A DNA stretch of 13,393 nt from Thermoanaerobacter sp049701115 (GCF_049701115.1 NZ_JBNATX010000044.1:1-13393); one strand, 5' to 3'; shown: positions 7,444 to 13,294, numbered from the stretch's first letter. Notes: generated by a model not told the origin, from the letters alone. Numbers and translations are program-made.

Positions 7444-8978
7444 CCTTCAACGCCCTTCCTCAAGGATTCAGGAATAAAACTTATTATATCAAGGGCTGTC
7501 ATCCCATATTCACCTTTTTGTTCCTTAGCTATATCTCCCGCTTTACCATGATAAAAGACTCCATGAATGGCTGCATCGTCTTCCCCAAATCCCTGCCCTA
7601 AGAAAGAAACAATCATGCCAGTTAAGACATCCCCGCTTCCCCCTGTAGCCATTCCAACATTGCCTGTACTATTAATGTAAAGGCGACCGTCTCTTCCAGC
7701 TATAACAGTTCTAGCACCTTTTAGCACCAGGGTAACTCCGTACATCTTTACAAAAGTCCTTGCCACTTCAAATAAATTATTCTTTATATCATCTATTTTA
7801 AGCCCTGTAAGTCTTGCCATTTCACCATAATGAGGAGTAATGACAAGCTTCCTACCTTTTATCACCTCCAAACGACCTGCAAGCGCATTCAAAGCATCCG
7901 CATCCAGTACCAATGGTTTTTTAATATTTTTTACAATTTCTTCAACAATCTCAGGAATGTCACCTTCATGAGTTAATCCAGGTCCGATAGCAACAGCGTC
8001 AGAATCCTCTGCGATCTCAAACAATTTAACTAAAGCCTCGCGAGAAAGAATTCCGTTTCTTTCCTCAATTCCATAAACAATAGCCTCAGGCAAGGCACCT
8101 TGCAAAACAGGTTGAATACATGAAGGAACAGCCAACCTTACAAGTCCACTCCCTGTCACAATAGCACTCTTAGCAGCCATAAAAGCCGCTCCAGCCATAT
8201 TTTTTGAGCCAGCAATTATTAGCACCTTTCCGAAGTCTCCTTTGTGACTGTCTGGCTTTCTTTGCTTTAAAATCACATCCTGCTGAAGTATATAGTAGCG
8301 AGAGGGCCTAACATCCAGAGCGAGATTAGATGGAATACCTATGTCAGCAATAATAACTTCTCCTGCGTATTCCAAACCTGGATATACTAAAAGCCCTGGC
8401 TTTAAAAAGTGCATTGTAATAGTGACATCAGCCCTCACAGCTACCCCTTCTATCCTTCCTGTATCAGCATTGAGCCCTGAAGGAACATCTACCGCTACTG
8501 TAAACTTCTCCGATTGGTTGATAAGCTCTATAACTTCTCTCGCAATCCCTGTGATTTCTCCTTTAAGCCCTGTTCCGTATATAGCATCTATTATTACATC
8601 TGTATCTTTAAGACTCTTTTCTAAAAATTTTAAATGCTCCTTTTGATTTATCTCTGCTACATATATTCCTAAATTTCTTATAGCATCTAAGTTTACCTTT
8701 GCATCTTTAGAAATGGAACTAATATTTCCTAAAACAAATACCTTTACATCTATGCCCCAGTTATAGAGATTGCGAGCTACTACATAGCCATCTCCACCAT
8801 TATTGCCCCTGCCCGAGATGACAACTGCACTTTTTAATCCTTTTTCTATCATCTTCCTTTTTACTTCAAGCGCCACTTCTTTCCCGGCATTCTCCATCAG
8901 GCATATAGAAGGGATTCCTATCTTTTCTATGGCTATTTTTTCAACTTCTCTCATTTCCTCTGCTGTGAGTACAATCAA
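7440..8978 (-). CDS. nnr: Bifunctional NAD(P)H-hydrate epimerase/dehydratase
   Basis: A fused repair enzyme for damaged NAD(P)H. The N-terminal YjeF_N domain (about 1-215) epimerises the hydrate; it shows the NNGGDG motif (62-67 counting from the upstream GTG) and VDVPSGLNADTG. The C-terminal ribokinase-like domain (about 235-510) removes water using ADP; it shows HKGDFGKVLIIAGS, IGPGLT, ITPHYGEM and GGSGD with the catalytic Asp at 453. Total length is normal. Three start codons lie close together: GTG 8987, ATG 8984 and TTG 8978. AGGAGG at 8987-8992 is eight bases from the TTG but only two from the ATG, so I choose the TTG. Its beginning overlaps the end of acpS by 38 bases. Confidence 0.93.
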   Translation of the reverse strand: MIVLTAEEMREVEKIAIEKIGIPSICLMENAGKEVALEVKRKMIEKGLKSAVVISGRGNNGGDGYVVARNLYNWGIDVKVFVLGNISSISKDAKVNLDAIRNLGIYVAEINQKEHLKFLEKSLKDTDVIIDAIYGTGLKGEITGIAREVIELINQSEKFTVAVDVPSGLNADTGRIEGVAVRADVTITMHFLKPGLLVYPGLEYAGEVIIADIGIPSNLALDVRPSRYYILQQDVILKQRKPDSHKGDFGKVLIIAGSKNMAGAAFMAAKSAIVTGSGLVRLAVPSCIQPVLQGALPEAIVYGIEERNGILSREALVKLFEIAEDSDAVAIGPGLTHEGDIPEIVEEIVKNIKKPLVLDADALNALAGRLEVIKGRKLVITPHYGEMARLTGLKIDDIKNNLFEVARTFVKMYGVTLVLKGARTVIAGRDGRLYINSTGNVGMATGGSGDVLTGMIVSFLGQGFGEDDAAIHGVFYHGKAGDIAKEQKGEYGMTALDIISFIPESLRKGVEG

Positions 8979-9357
8979 AATCATCACCTCCTACCGCAAC
9001 AGCCACACTTATCGCATATTCAGAGGTATGGGAAATAGACAGTTTTATCTCTTTTATCCCTTTTTTCAATGCAATCATCCTTGCTTTTCCACTTAAATGT
9101 ACTTCTGGCTTGCCATATTCATCGTGTATTATTTCTATGTCCCTCCAACTAAAGCCTCTTATCCCTGTCCCCAATAGTTTCGCAACACTTTCCTTTGCTG
9201 AAAAAAGACCTGCCATGTGTGTCCAAGGATTTCTCTTTTTCTCTAAAAAAATTTTCTCTTTTTCAGTAAAAATTTTCTCAAAAAAGCCTTTCCTTCTGTT
9301 TGCCGTTTTCTTCAACCTTTCAACACTTACAATATCTGATCCTACAAATATTCCCAT
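8941..9357 (-). CDS. acpS: Holo-[acyl-carrier-protein] synthase
   Basis: A 138-residue phosphopantetheinyl transferase that moves 4'-phosphopantetheine from CoA to acyl carrier protein. Mg-binding D8 (GSDIVSVERL) and E56 (FSAKESVAK) are present, as is the C-terminal SISHTSEYAISVAVA. The family usually ends soon after this strand; here about 15 extra polar residues (GGDDFDCTHSRGNERS) run into the start of nnr in another frame. The ATG has GGGGGA five bases upstream. It is the first gene of the acpS-nnr-lipoprotein-alr run and lies 94 bases from the DUF6514 stop, behind a terminator and a sigma-H-like promoter. Confidence 0.95.
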   Translation of the reverse strand: MGIFVGSDIVSVERLKKTANRRKGFFEKIFTEKEKIFLEKKRNPWTHMAGLFSAKESVAKLLGTGIRGFSWRDIEIIHDEYGKPEVHLSGKARMIALKKGIKEIKLSISHTSEYAISVAVAVGGDDFDCTHSRGNERS

Positions 9358-9392
9358 TTTATTCCCCCATAATTATTTCTTCTTTTAATATT

Positions 9393-9419
9393 ATTCTCTT
9401 TTAGTCTCAAAATTCCTTC
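9393..9419 (-). promoter_or_regulatory. Sigma-H-like promoter upstream of acpS
   Basis: The minus strand reads GAAGGAATT, 11 bases, then AGAGAAT. This fits the Bacillus sigma-H consensus RnAGGAwWW-N11/12-RnnGAAT at every specified position. It lies between the DUF6514 terminator and acpS, about 40 bases before the start codon. No good sigma-A promoter is visible in the same gap. Consensus is from memory and the region is AT-rich. Confidence 0.5.
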
Positions 9420-9453
9420 AAAAAAAATAAAAGAAGGCGAAAAACCTTCTTTT
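9420..9453 (-). terminator. Terminator of DUF6514 gene
   Basis: A perfect 9-bp stem (9429-9437 with 9445-9453, AAAAGAAGG with CCTTCTTTT) around a seven-base loop, followed on the minus strand by eight T residues (9420-9427). The upstream arm includes two bases of the DUF6514 stop codon. Confidence 0.88.
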
Positions 9454-9814
9454 AAATAGCAAGTTTATTAAGTTTTGCTTGGATGTCGTAATCCCTGATA
9501 AGGTCCTCCCACATGTCATCAATAAGTTCTGAAAGGTGAACAGGAGAGACATTCATCTCTTTAAAAAGCTGAGCAAGCTTGTCTACTTTTTCAAAATAAG
9601 GACTTACATTTGCGACTCTTTCCTCTACTACGTCTATTCTTTCTTCTTTTTCAAACACCTCTTGTAGGATTTCTATGCCGTAAGATGGTACTCTAACCTC
9701 TTCTTTACCGTTAAAAACCGTCACTTCAGACATAATAACCGAATAGCGCGTAAAAACAGCCTTTTCTCCTTCCTCCCATGTCGATATGTACCCGTTCACT
9801 TTTCTGTAATACAT
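9452..9814 (-). CDS. DUF6514 family protein of unknown function
   Basis: A 120-residue soluble protein with no signal peptide or membrane segment. It fits the clostridial DUF6514 pattern: a beta-rich N-terminal half with YGIEILQEV (45-53), then VANVSPYFEKVDKLAQLF and NVSPVHLSELIDDM in the C-terminal half. No catalytic motif is visible and I know of no experimental role. AAGGAGG lies ten bases before the ATG. It is a single-gene transcription unit: its own terminator follows, and upstream is a 253-base gap with a sigma-H-like promoter and Spo0A-box-like sites. Expression at the onset of sporulation or stationary phase is inference from those sites. Family call moderately sure, from memory. Confidence 0.75.
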   Translation of the reverse strand: MYYRKVNGYISTWEEGEKAVFTRYSVIMSEVTVFNGKEEVRVPSYGIEILQEVFEKEERIDVVEERVANVSPYFEKVDKLAQLFKEMNVSPVHLSELIDDMWEDLIRDYDIQAKLNKLAI

Positions 9815-9879
9815 CCTTTTACTACCTCCTTAAAACTTATTTTTAAGATTAATTCTTAACACAAAATTCATATTATTAT

Positions 9880-9906
9880 ATTCTATTTTTTTCTAAAAAA
9901 TCCTCT
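9880..9906 (-). promoter_or_regulatory. Sigma-H-like promoter upstream of DUF6514 gene
   Basis: The minus strand reads AGAGGATTT, 11 bases, then ATAGAAT, again a complete match to RnAGGAwWW-N11/12-RnnGAAT and with the same spacing as the site before acpS. A TATAAT overlaps the -10 end (9876-9881), but no TTGACA-like -35 goes with it. The transcript would begin near 9873, about 60 bases before the ATG. Confidence 0.5.
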
Positions 9907-9925
9907 ATTTTTTTGAAAATTTTTT

Positions 9926-9932
9926 ATCGACA
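9926..9932 (-). promoter_or_regulatory. Spo0A-box-like site
   Basis: The minus strand reads TGTCGAT, one mismatch from the Spo0A box TGTCGAA. It sits about 22 bases upstream of the sigma-H-like -35, where an activator would be expected. A single degenerate site is weak evidence. Confidence 0.3.
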
Positions 9933-10002
9933 GAATATATCTTTCTTTTACACTATTATCTAGTCATCACAATGTTTTTCAACTGTGCAACTTTTCTCGC
10001 AA

Positions 10003-10009
10003 AGTCGAA
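10003..10009 (+). promoter_or_regulatory. Spo0A-box-like site
   Basis: AGTCGAA, one mismatch from TGTCGAA, lies in the same gap about 100 bases further from the DUF6514 promoter. Listed only because it clusters with two other boxes. Confidence 0.2.
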
Positions 10010-10052
10010 TAATGGAAATTATTTTATTTTAATCCATCTTAAAATTAAAAGC

Positions 10053-10059
10053 TGTCGAA
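10053..10059 (+). promoter_or_regulatory. Spo0A box, exact match
   Basis: TGTCGAA followed by AAAA, identical to the Spo0A-box core. It is just downstream of the 61-residue HTH gene and about 180 bases upstream of the presumed DUF6514 transcription start. It may serve the DUF6514 promoter with the two weaker boxes, or be chance. Confidence 0.35.
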
Positions 10060-10067
10060 AAAATCTT

Positions 10068-10253
10068 TTATATATTTAATATCTTTTTTATCTTTTCCTT
10101 GTACTTTTTGCCTGACCGTACTCCCCTCAGTATCATGCTGAGATAAGGTTCGCTTGTACCTATAAGGCGGGAAAGTTCCTTTTGCGTCATATTAAGCTCA
10201 GCCAATCGATCATTTACCTTTTTACCAAATTCTGTAAGTTTTCTTTTCCCCAA
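10068..10253 (-). CDS. Small Cro/C1-type HTH protein, 61 residues
   Basis: The protein is little more than one DNA-binding domain: an N-terminal helix (LTEFGKKVNDRLAELN), then MTQKELSRLIGTSEPYLSMILRG (residues 22-44) as the helix-turn-helix, and a basic C-terminal helix (KKYKEKIKKILNI). There is no dimerisation or ligand-binding domain. It starts with TTG, five bases after GGGGGTG. It is transcribed away from the 126-residue regulator, with a promoter overlapping a shared inverted repeat. It resembles phage-type Cro proteins and small host regulators. Targets unknown; the shared control region suggests cross-regulation. Confidence 0.8.
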   Translation of the reverse strand: MGKRKLTEFGKKVNDRLAELNMTQKELSRLIGTSEPYLSMILRGVRSGKKYKEKIKKILNI

Positions 10254-10332
10254 AATTTCACCCCCAATAAAATAATAGTGTCAAATTCAAATTTGTGATA
10301 AAATTAAATATGATTAATAATTAACTATTTTT

Positions 10333-10361
10333 AATATATATCTGAATTACGAAAATGTCAA
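10333..10361 (-). promoter_or_regulatory. Sigma-A promoter for the 61-residue HTH gene
   Basis: The minus strand has TTGACA (10356-10361), a 17-base spacer and TATATT (10333-10338). The left arm of the inverted repeat at 10339-10352 fills most of the spacer, so a bound repressor would block this promoter. The leader would be about 70 bases. Confidence 0.75.
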
Positions 10362-10383
10362 TACTAATATCGTAGTTCGGATA
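10339..10383. promoter_or_regulatory. Inverted-repeat operator between divergent HTH genes
   Basis: Left arm TATCTGAATTACGA (10339-10352) and right arm, on the minus strand, TATCCGAACTACGA (10370-10383) agree at 12 of 14 bases. Corresponding ends lie 31 bases apart, close to three helical turns. One arm overlaps the leftward promoter and the other lies just before the ribosome site of the rightward gene, as expected for an operator serving both genes. Confidence 0.55.
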
Positions 10384-10397
10384 AAAAGGGAGGATTC

Positions 10398-10778
10398 ATG
10401 ATGGATTCTATTGGCGAAAGAATAAGATATGCTCGAAAAAAGAATAATCTCACTATACCTGCCTTGAGCAAGCTCACAGGATTATCTCCTGGAAACATAA
10501 GCGACCTTGAAAACAACAAATCCATGCCCTCTTCCAATGCCTTGATCAAATTAAAAAATGCACTAAATGTCTCTATTGATTGGTTATTGACGGGAGAAAT
10601 GCCTTTGGAAGTAAAAGAAAGCGAAGAAGAATATTCTGTAAATAAAAGTGAAGACCTCCTTTTAAAGGCAATAAAAGAACTTCCTGAAGAAAGAAGAAAA
10701 GACATAGAAGGTTATGTAAAGGTATGCCTTAAAACTACAGACTTACAAAAATACTTTGAAGAAAAAAAATTAGATTAA
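10398..10778 (+). CDS. XRE family transcriptional regulator
   Basis: A 126-residue regulator with an N-terminal Cro/C1 helix-turn-helix (about residues 5-60: IGERIRYARKKNNLTIPALSKLTGLSPGNISDLENNKSMPS in three short segments, then ALNVSIDWLLTGE). The charged C-terminal region (about 78-126, containing LLLKAIKELPEERRKDIEGYVKVCLKT) probably forms helices for oligomerisation. Two ATGs stand in tandem; GGGAGG is four bases from the first and seven from the second (10401), so the product may be one residue shorter. It is the only rightward gene between two leftward operons and is divergent from the small HTH gene. It is likely the repressor acting on the inverted repeat between them. It could instead be a SinR-like switch; no evidence decides. 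Confidence 0.88.
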   Translation: MMDSIGERIRYARKKNNLTIPALSKLTGLSPGNISDLENNKSMPSSNALIKLKNALNVSIDWLLTGEMPLEVKESEEEYSVNKSEDLLLKAIKELPEERRKDIEGYVKVCLKTTDLQKYFEEKKLD

Positions 10779-10799
10779 TTATTAATCATTTCTTCTTAA

Positions 10800-10844
10800 A
10801 TAGAAAACAGGCATCTGCAGTTTTTTCAGATGCCTGTTTTCTAT
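10800..10844. terminator. Bidirectional terminator between XRE regulator and DUF503 gene
   Basis: A perfect 18-bp stem (10800-10817 with 10827-10844) encloses a nine-base loop. The GC-rich inner part CAGGCATCTG is flanked by AAAA and TTTT inside the stem, so both strands give a hairpin followed by a T run. It lies between convergent genes, and its right arm contains the stop codon of the DUF503 gene. Confidence 0.9.
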
Positions 10845-11128
10845 ACAATAATGTTATCCTTTTCTACGTTTTCCAGGTATGCATCTGTACTACTTTCAAT
10901 ATATTCTATGATTTCTTCTACTATCTTGTTATTTAAAAGAACATCACTTCCACATACAGAAAACCCAATTACAATTGACTTATGGGCGTCTTGATTTTCC
11001 ACTTCTGAAATAGACACATTGTAGTGACTTTTCACTTTCCCTATAATGCTCTTTGTAATCATCCTTTTTTCCTTTAAAGAATGCACCCAGTTAGCTCTTA
11101 AGTAAAGCTTGCAATAGGACACAACCAT
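10841..11128 (-). CDS. DUF503 / YlxP-like small protein
   Basis: About 95 residues of the DUF503 family. The family signature is visible near the N-terminus (LYLRANWVHSLKEKRMITKSIIGKV) and continues as HYNVSISEVENQDAHKSIVIGFSVCG, where other members show the same SISEV pattern. YlxP of Bacillus lies in the nusA-infB-rbfA operon and is suspected of a role linked to ribosomes; here the context is different. The frame opens at an ATG at 11137 that overlaps the ydcF stop, but AAGGGG abuts it directly. A GTG at 11131 and the ATG at 11128 (nine bases from AAGGGG) are better placed; I use the latter. Function unknown. Confidence 0.85.
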   Translation of the reverse strand: MVVSYCKLYLRANWVHSLKEKRMITKSIIGKVKSHYNVSISEVENQDAHKSIVIGFSVCGSDVLLNNKIVEEIIEYIESSTDAYLENVEKDNIIV

Positions 11129-11130
11129 CA

Positions 11131-11709
11131 CTACCATCCCCTTAAGTAGGTATAAAAAAGTGCCGGTACTTCCCTTAAAAAACCATAAACCTCATCTCCA
11201 ACATACTCTTTTACAAAAACTCCTGAAAAACTCGCATCTATTCCAATCCTCTTTGCTATTACGCTCGCTCTCTTTAAATGGAATTTATTTGAAACAATTA
11301 TTGCAGTTTTTAATGAATTTTTCTCCATAATTTCCTTTGAAAAAAGTAAATTTTCATATGTAGAAAAAGATTTATCGTCAAGCAAAATATTTTTAGAAGC
11401 AACCCCCTTTTCAAGAAGATGCCTCTTCCCAGCTTCCGCTTCTGAAATGCTCTCTCCTGGTCCTTTCCCTCCAGAAATTATTATATAACGGCCACACCCT
11501 CTTTTATATAGCTTTAAAGCCTCTTCAAGCCTCTCCTTAAAAAATGGACTCGGGGTATCCCCGTATACTGCACACCCCAAAACTATTATCGCATCAGCCT
11601 TTTTCGGTTTTTCTGTAAACCCAAAGGAAATTATCTGGTATGCCAATATTGCAATAATGCTAACCAATGCAAAAATTAAAACAACAACCAATTTTAGAAA
11701 TCGACTCAT
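11131..11709 (-). CDS. YdcF/SanA/ElyC family membrane protein (DUF218)
   Basis: A 192-residue protein with one N-terminal membrane helix (about residues 6-27) and a DUF218 domain likely outside the cytoplasmic membrane. Family motifs in order: DAIIVLGCAVYGDTPS (39-54), ISGGKGPGESISEAEAGK (78-95), STYENLLFSKEIM (116-128) and IIVSNKFHLKRA (137-148). SanA and ElyC members in other bacteria are tied to envelope integrity and polysaccharide precursor use; the activity is not settled. GGAGGT lies about seven bases before the ATG. A promoter is present at 11755-11782, and the DUF503 gene follows in the same transcript. Confidence 0.88.
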   Translation of the reverse strand: MSRFLKLVVVLIFALVSIIAILAYQIISFGFTEKPKKADAIIVLGCAVYGDTPSPFFKERLEEALKLYKRGCGRYIIISGGKGPGESISEAEAGKRHLLEKGVASKNILLDDKSFSTYENLLFSKEIMEKNSLKTAIIVSNKFHLKRASVIAKRIGIDASFSGVFVKEYVGDEVYGFLREVPALFYTYLRGW

Positions 11710-11754
11710 TTAAGATACCTCCAAGACTTTGCACAACAATGAAAATCTAATACA

Positions 11755-11782
11755 ATTATACACTATAAAAATTAATTTCCAA
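11755..11782 (-). promoter_or_regulatory. Sigma-A promoter for ydcF-like gene
   Basis: On the minus strand TTGGAA (11777-11782), a 16-base spacer and TATAAT (11755-11760). Transcription would begin near 11748, about 40 bases before the start codon. Confidence 0.6.
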
Positions 11783-11808
11783 GGATTTATTTTTGATAGA
11801 ATAAATTC

Positions 11809-11837
11809 GTGAACTTTTTCTTTTTTTAGCGTTTAAT
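11809..11837 (+). promoter_or_regulatory. Possible promoter for ytaF
   Basis: GTGAAC (11809-11814), 17 bases, TTTAAT (11832-11837). The -35 is poor (three of six), the -10 fair (five of six). If used, it gives a leader of about 88 bases containing the hairpin at 11871-11924. A sporulation sigma factor promoter is also possible, but I found no convincing match. Confidence 0.3.
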
Positions 11838-11870
11838 TTACACTTTTAAATTTATTCCTTACTCAGGATT

Positions 11871-11924
11871 CACCCCTTTTCCTTCTAGCGCGTATTATAA
11901 ATAGAGCGCTAGAGAAAAGGGGTG
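11871..11924 (+). promoter_or_regulatory. Long inverted repeat masking the ytaF ribosome binding site
   Basis: Left arm 11871-11891 and right arm 11906-11924 pair over 19 bp (CACCCCTTTTC and TCTAGCGC blocks) with a two-base bulge on the left. The 14-base loop is AT-rich. The right arm contains the GGGGTG ribosome site of ytaF and the left arm is its exact complement. No T run follows on either strand, so it is not an ordinary terminator. Either an RNA hairpin controlling translation or a DNA operator. Confidence 0.65.
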
Positions 11925-11931
11925 AAAGTAT

Positions 11932-12561
11932 ATGGAATGGTTGATCATCCTCGGATTTGCAGTATCAGCCAGTATAGACAACTTTGGCGTAGGGATTTCA
12001 TATGGCATAAGAAAAATACAAATAAACATTTTTTCAAACACAATAATAGCTGTAATCGCCTTCCTTTTTAGCCTCTCTGGAATACTTTTTGGCAAGTGGC
12101 TGAATAAAATTCTTCCAGGAACCCTACCTATAATAGTTGGAGCCTTCTTGCTTTTCATAATAGGCCTTAGAATTATTTTGATGGCTCTTCCTCGAAAGGG
12201 TACAAATTCAATGCCTTTAAAGGATTCTACTAACCCAAAATCCATAAAAAATATTTTAGAAAATCCCGAAATCGCTGATTTGGACAACTCTGGAGAAATA
12301 AGCATAGGTGAAGCCATCCTTTTAGGAATCGCTCTTTCTGCAAATGCTCTGACAAACGGTCTGGGAGCGGGGCTTTTAGGTTTTTCCCCTTTTGCAATAT
12401 CCTTTACTACAGCAATAGGAAGTTTTATATCGGTATGGGGAGGAGTGAAATTAGGTTCAAAAGTTGCCAACATAAGGATTGGGTCTTTTACAATAGGGCA
12501 ATTTGGCACTGTAATAAGCGGAATAATTCTACTTGTCATAGCCTATAAAGCGCTGTTTTAG
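11932..12561 (+). CDS. ytaF: Sporulation membrane protein YtaF
   Basis: A 209-residue membrane protein of the YtaF family, related in fold to MntP manganese exporters. Two groups of hydrophobic helices (about 1-85 and 128-208) frame a polar loop. The N-terminal helix has SASIDNFGVGISYG and the second half the related SANALTNGLGAGLLG, suggesting an internal duplication. The loop has NPEIADLDNSGEISIGEA; residues 116-127 spell a complete EF-hand-type calcium loop. GGGGTG lies seven bases before the ATG and is part of the long inverted repeat. In Bacillus, ytaF is a sporulation gene; the ion handled, if any, is not known to me. The peroxiredoxin gene follows with its own promoter. Confidence 0.88.
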   Translation: MEWLIILGFAVSASIDNFGVGISYGIRKIQINIFSNTIIAVIAFLFSLSGILFGKWLNKILPGTLPIIVGAFLLFIIGLRIILMALPRKGTNSMPLKDSTNPKSIKNILENPEIADLDNSGEISIGEAILLGIALSANALTNGLGAGLLGFSPFAISFTTAIGSFISVWGGVKLGSKVANIRIGSFTIGQFGTVISGIILLVIAYKALF

Positions 12562-12565
12562 CAAT

Positions 12566-12594
12566 ATAACATATCCTTCTCCTTTGAATATAAT
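12566..12594 (+). promoter_or_regulatory. Sigma-A promoter for peroxiredoxin gene
   Basis: ATAACA (12566-12571, four of six), a 17-base spacer and TATAAT (12589-12594). Transcription would begin near 12601, about 28 bases before the ATG. I see no terminator between ytaF and this promoter, so read-through from ytaF is possible. Confidence 0.65.
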
Positions 12595-12628
12595 GTAGAT
12601 AGCCAAGAAAAAATCAAGAGGTGATTAT

Positions 12629-13294
12629 ATGGAAACAGAAACACTGGAAAGTATACCAAGAGTATGTCTACCTCAGATAGGAGCTCCGGCTCCCGATTTT
12701 AAAGCCAACAGCACATTTGGACCTATTAAACTTTCCGATTACCGCGGAAAATGGGTAGTGCTTTTTTCTCACCCGGGGGATTTTACACCTGTATGTACCA
12801 CAGAATTCATAGCCTTCACACAGGTTTATACTAGTTTTGTAGAAAGAAATGTACAGTTAATAGGGTTGAGCGTAGACAGCAATCCTTCTCATCTTGCTTG
12901 GGTTGAAAATATATATAAAACCACAGGTGTAGAAATTCCCTTCCCTATAATTGAAGACAAAGACATGAAAATTGCAAAACTGTACGGAATGATATCTCCT
13001 GCAGAAACTTCCTCAAGCACCGTTAGAGCTGTATTTATAATAGATGACAAGCAAATACTCCGCCTCATCCTCTACTATCCTCTAGAAATAGGAAGAAATA
13101 TACAGGAAATAATAAGGATAATAGATGCTCTTCAAACAGTGGATAAATACAAGGTCTTAGCTCCTGCCAACTGGTATCCAGGAATGCCTGTGATTGTACC
13201 TCCACCAAAAACTTATCCAGAACTTAAGCAACGGCTCAAAAATGTAGAAGGATACACTTGCACTGATTGGTACTTGTGCTATAAAAAAGTTTAA
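12629..13294 (+). CDS. Peroxiredoxin, Prx6 subfamily, archaeal type
   Basis: A 221-residue thiol peroxidase that reduces hydrogen peroxide and organic hydroperoxides, protecting an anaerobe against oxygen exposure. The peroxidatic site is HPGDFTPVCTTE with C56, T53 and, later, R133 (STVRAVF). The extended C-terminal domain holds PPPKTYPE and ends with C-T-D-W-Y-L-C, cysteines C211 and C217. The same pattern and six-residue spacing occur in the hyperthermophilic archaeal enzyme ApTPx of Aeropyrum pernix, where they act as resolving cysteines. An extra Cys, C13, precedes the domain. AAGAGGTGA lies four bases before the ATG. Its own promoter and a terminator overlapping the stop codon make it a separate unit. 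Confidence 0.95.
   Translation: METETLESIPRVCLPQIGAPAPDFKANSTFGPIKLSDYRGKWVVLFSHPGDFTPVCTTEFIAFTQVYTSFVERNVQLIGLSVDSNPSHLAWVENIYKTTGVEIPFPIIEDKDMKIAKLYGMISPAETSSSTVRAVFIIDDKQILRLILYYPLEIGRNIQEIIRIIDALQTVDKYKVLAPANWYPGMPVIVPPPKTYPELKQRLKNVEGYTCTDWYLCYKKV

Noticed and set aside
10279..10284. A second TTGACA on the minus strand upstream of the 61-residue HTH gene
   Set aside because: No -10 element lies 16-18 bases downstream; that position already falls in the ribosome site and start codon.
10364..10705. A 113-codon minus-strand frame opposite the XRE regulator
   Set aside because: Serine- and leucine-rich composition typical of an antisense shadow, no ribosome site, and it covers the divergent promoter region and operator.
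11782..11802. A third possible sigma-H promoter before ytaF (AGGATTT then ATAGAAT)
   Set aside because: The spacer is only 7 bases instead of 11-12, and the first purine position does not match.
11838..11931. A manganese (yybP-ykoY) riboswitch before ytaF, expected from the MntP relationship
   Set aside because: The leader has a single long hairpin and none of the conserved loop sequences of that riboswitch class that I can recall.
11895..12539. A 214-codon open frame on the minus strand opposite ytaF
   Set aside because: It is an antisense shadow of ytaF, with proline- and isoleucine-rich composition, no ribosome site and no recognisable domain; ytaF on the plus strand has clear family motifs.
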